The position numbers and the translations under genes are program-made. The notes under the pieces were generated by a model. The model saw nothing but the letters and a program-made list of their open reading frames with translations. It ran no database searches and was not told the origin of the DNA. This document shows, piece by piece, positions 61,498 through 64,000 of a stretch of DNA of 64,000 nt. Position 1 is the stretch's first letter, and the number at the start of each line of letters is the position of its first letter. The stretch is from Fibrobacter sp. (GTDB lineage: Bacteria > Fibrobacterota > Fibrobacteria > Fibrobacterales > Fibrobacteraceae), in NCBI GenBank assembly GCA_024398815.1, contig JAKSIL010000008.1:1-64000 (forward strand), in the 5' to 3' direction.

Positions 61498-62102
61498 TGT
61501 TCCCGAATTTGAATATACCCAGTATTCCGCTGCCGGACATGCCTTTTGCATTCCCGCTCGGCGGAATGGACATCGCATTTTACGCGGTGGCCATCGTGAT
61601 GCTCGTGACCGCGGTATTCACCGTGGCCGTAAAGAATATCCTGCAGAGCGCCGTGTTCCTGATTTTCAGTTTCGTGGCGACCGCAATTCTCTACATGCTT
61701 TTGCACGCCGAATTCATCGCCCTCGCGCAAGTGATGGTTTATGTGGGCGGCGTGGTGATTTTCGTGGTCTTTACCATCTTGCTTACGAGCCACCTGGGCG
61801 AAGACGCCTTCAGCACAAAGATTCCGCGCGTGTTCGCGGCATTCGCGCTTTCGGCTTCTTTCGTTCTAGTGATGGTCAAGTGCGTTTTACCGACTCCGGA
61901 ACTCTCGAGCGGCGTCGTGAATTCCGCAGCGGACTACTCCAGCCTTGAACAGTTCGCCTTGCGACTCCTGGGTTACGACCATAGCGGATTCATCATCCCG
62001 TTCGAAGTGGTGAGCATTCTTTTGCTGATGACGCTCATCTGCGCCATCACCATCGCCCGCAAGTCAAAAGAAGATGTAGCCAAAGAAAAGGAGGTGAAGT
62101 AA
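61497..62102 (+). CDS. nuoJ: Complex I subunit J
   Basis: 201 residues with five helices. Family core: AVKNILQSAVFLIFSFVATA, ILYMLLHAEFIALAQVMVYV, GGVVIFVVFTILLTSHLG. It belongs to the proton-relay part of the membrane arm. Start and stop each overlap neighbours by 1 nt (TAATG). Confidence 0.94.
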   Translation: MFPNLNIPSIPLPDMPFAFPLGGMDIAFYAVAIVMLVTAVFTVAVKNILQSAVFLIFSFVATAILYMLLHAEFIALAQVMVYVGGVVIFVVFTILLTSHLGEDAFSTKIPRVFAAFALSASFVLVMVKCVLPTPELSSGVVNSAADYSSLEQFALRLLGYDHSGFIIPFEVVSILLLMTLICAITIARKSKEDVAKEKEVK

Positions 62103-62407
62103 TGAACTTGCTGAATTGCCTTATTCTTGCCTTCTTGCTGTTCGGTATCGGCGTGTGGGGACTTATGCGTAGGCGCCACTTGATTGGCATGCTCATTTCC
62201 ATCGAACTCATGCTGAACGCAGCGAACATCAATTTTATCAGTTTCGCCTACTTTACCGCGCACGACGCTACTGCAGGCGCATTGTTCAGTATTTTTGTCA
62301 TCGCCGTTACGGCTTGCGAAATGGCTATCGCCCTTGCCATTATCGTGACCATGTACCGCCGCCACAAGAGCCTTGACGCAGACCAGTTGAGGGATTTACA
62401 TGATTAA
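62102..62407 (+). CDS. nuoK: Complex I subunit K
   Basis: 101 residues with three helices, standard length. Motifs: FGIGVWGLMRRRHLIGMLIS, IELMLNAANINFI (conserved Glu for ion translocation), ACEMAIALAIIVTMYR (second Glu). Its stop is 5 nt inside the nuoL start region (8-nt overlap). Confidence 0.95.
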   Translation: MNLLNCLILAFLLFGIGVWGLMRRRHLIGMLISIELMLNAANINFISFAYFTAHDATAGALFSIFVIAVTACEMAIALAIIVTMYRRHKSLDADQLRDLHD

Positions 62408-64000
62408 CGACGTCACCCTCGGTTACCTGATTTTGCTTTTGCCCCTGTTCACCTTCGTCGTGAACGGGCTCTTCCTCGGAAACAAGTGCGCAAAGGCTGC
62501 AGCCGCTCTCGCTGTAGTCTGCAACGGACTTGCTGCGGCAAGCGCCATTTTACTTGCCACGGACTACTTCTGTTCCGATTACGCACCGCAAAAGGCAATC
62601 CTCTTTGAATACGTGTTCATCCCGTTCGCGGGCGAACTCATAGCAAAGATTGGCATGCTCATCGATCCGCTTTCGACGATGATGCTCGTGGTGGTCACAT
62701 TCATCAGTTTCATGGTGAACATCTACAGCATCGGCTACATGCGCGAAGACCGCGCCGCAGGCAGGTTCTTCTCGCTCTTGTCGCTGTTCAGTTTCAGCAT
62801 GCTCGGCCTCGTCGTTGCGACCAACCTTTTCCAGATGTTCATCTTCTGGGAACTGGTGGGCGTCTCGAGTTACCTGCTCATCGGCTTCTGGTACCACAAG
62901 CCAAGTGCCGTAAGCGCCAGTAAGCAGGCATTCATCCTCACCCGCTTCGCGGACAGTTTCTTCTTGCTCGGCATCGTGCTCGTGAGCTACGTCGTCGGGA
63001 GTTTCGACTTCTCGACCATCAACGATTTAAGCCTTTCCGCATTCAAGGCGACAAGCGTCAACCTCGGCATCTGCAGCATGTCTGCCGCCGACGCACTGAT
63101 TTTAGGTTCCGTCCTTATTTTCACCGGTGGCTGGGGCAAATCGGCCATGTTCCCGATGCACATCTGGCTTCCGAACGCCATGGAAGGTCCGACACCCGTT
63201 TCTTCCATCATCCATAGCGCAACGATGGTGGTCGCGGGCGTTTACCTCGTCGCAAGGCTCTTCCCGTTCATGGCAGCCTGCGGAAATACGCTCACGCTCA
63301 TCATGTGGGTCGGCGCATTCACCATGGTGTTTGCCGCCGTCATCGCCTGTACCCAAAAAGACATCAAGCGCATTTTGGCCTACTCCACCCTTTCTCAGCT
63401 CGGCTACATGATGTTCGCACTCGGCGCCTGCAAAATGGGCCAGGTCGTCGCCGTCACCGGATGGACCGCCAGTACCTTCCACATTTTCACGCACGCATTC
63501 TTCAAATGCAGCTTGTTCCTCATTGCAGGAAGCCTCATCCACCAAGTGCATACGAACGACCTGGATGCCATGGGCGGCCTCCGCAAAAAGATGCCACTCA
63601 CCTACATTTGCACTTTGATTTCCATCCTCGCCATTTCTGGAATTCCGCCGTTCTCCGGATTCTTCTCCAAGGATGAAATCATCCTGGCGGCATTCCAAGG
63701 CCACCATTACGCCGTTTTCGGCTTAGCCCTTCTCACCAGCGGACTCACCACATTCTACATGTTCCGCCTGTTCTTCCTCGCCTTCCATGGCGAACCGCGC
63801 CACGAAGGAGTCCGAGCCGGCCACGTCCATGAAGATTTCGCCATGACGCTTCCCATCGTCATCCTTGCCGTTCCCGCCCTTTTGAGCGGCCTTCTCGGCA
63901 AAGGAATTTTCGAAAAATTCTTCACTCCCGGAAAGCTTCATGTTCCGCAACTGTTGAAGCTCGCCCATGCCGAATGGATTCCGTACACCGCCGTAGGCGT
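62400..64000 (+). CDS. nuoL: Complex I subunit L, 3' end beyond the window
   Basis: 533 codons are visible, open to the right edge. It begins MINDVTLGYLILLLPLFTFV, overlaps nuoK by 8 nt and has GAGGGA about 7 nt upstream. Antiporter-like core: VTFISFMVNIYSIGYM, FIFWELVGVSSYLLIGFWYH, LTRFADSFFLLG, GGWGKSAMFPMHIWLPNAMEG, PTPVSSIIHSATMVVAGVYL, and KRILAYSTLSQLGYMMFALG. The Glu of FWELVG and the Lys of GGWGKSAMFP are the key ion-path residues and are intact. It is one of three antiporter-like pumps; nuoM and nuoN would be expected downstream. Confidence 0.95.
   Translation, partial: MINDVTLGYLILLLPLFTFVVNGLFLGNKCAKAAAALAVVCNGLAAASAILLATDYFCSDYAPQKAILFEYVFIPFAGELIAKIGMLIDPLSTMMLVVVTFISFMVNIYSIGYMREDRAAGRFFSLLSLFSFSMLGLVVATNLFQMFIFWELVGVSSYLLIGFWYHKPSAVSASKQAFILTRFADSFFLLGIVLVSYVVGSFDFSTINDLSLSAFKATSVNLGICSMSAADALILGSVLIFTGGWGKSAMFPMHIWLPNAMEGPTPVSSIIHSATMVVAGVYLVARLFPFMAACGNTLTLIMWVGAFTMVFAAVIACTQKDIKRILAYSTLSQLGYMMFALGACKMGQVVAVTGWTASTFHIFTHAFFKCSLFLIAGSLIHQVHTNDLDAMGGLRKKMPLTYICTLISILAISGIPPFSGFFSKDEIILAAFQGHHYAVFGLALLTSGLTTFYMFRLFFLAFHGEPRHEGVRAGHVHEDFAMTLPIVILAVPALLSGLLGKGIFEKFFTPGKLHVPQLLKLAHAEWIPYTAVG

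Overview
The window looks like a chromosome segment of a Fibrobacter-type bacterium (rumen or gut cellulose degrader). The evidence is lipoproteins with FISUMP domains (Fibrobacter succinogenes major paralogous domain), Ser-rich linkers of the SSSSEK type, secreted plant-wall enzymes (three GH43, one GH5, one GH45), and type-IX-like C-terminal sorting tails. No rRNA, tRNA, CRISPR array, transposase or phage gene was seen.

Layout. 1-3.9 kb is an AT-rich accessory region. It holds a 5'-truncated FISUMP lipoprotein, two small lipoproteins, a 32-residue membrane peptide, decayed gene pieces, four copies of a ~37-bp direct repeat and REP-like elements. 3.9-16.2 kb holds housekeeping and envelope genes: a QueD/PTPS-like protein, TerC, a two-domain FISUMP lipoprotein, nitroreductase, a secreted beta-rich protein, metG, a pair of paralogous Cys-rich lipoproteins, glutamine cyclotransferase, DUF4416, DUF486 and an M23/LysM peptidase. 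16.2-22.1 kb is a leftward operon of three GH43 proteins with carbohydrate-binding modules. Then come mdh, a 1474-residue modular surface protein and hisS.

29.4-34.6 kb is a three-gene O-acylation operon (SGNH, SGNH, MBOAT). It is followed by an SDR oxidoreductase, an rRNA methyltransferase gene invaded by repeats, a GH45 cellulase lipoprotein and ilvD. 41.0-47.8 kb is a tight five-gene leftward operon: GGDEF, GGDEF, [dCache-HAMP-PP2C-ATPase], STAS, [MATE-ATPase]. It looks like a partner-switching circuit whose output or sensor end is a MATE-fold membrane protein, and it is my best candidate for an undescribed system. 48.1-51.6 kb encodes a polysaccharide-binding lipoprotein and a GH5 endoglucanase. 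51.7-57.1 kb has a K+-dependent membrane pyrophosphatase divergent from a bifunctional Rel/SpoT, with paired palindromes between them. 57.1 kb to the right edge is a complex I operon nuoA-BC-D-H-I-J-K-L (L cut by the window) without nuoEFG.

Taken together, the window covers polysaccharide capture and hydrolysis (GH5, GH43, GH45, binding modules, sorting tails), surface modification, fermentation and energy conservation (Mdh, HppA, complex I), and signalling (Rel, GGDEF, PP2C/STAS). All assignments are from reading the sequence; no database search was run.
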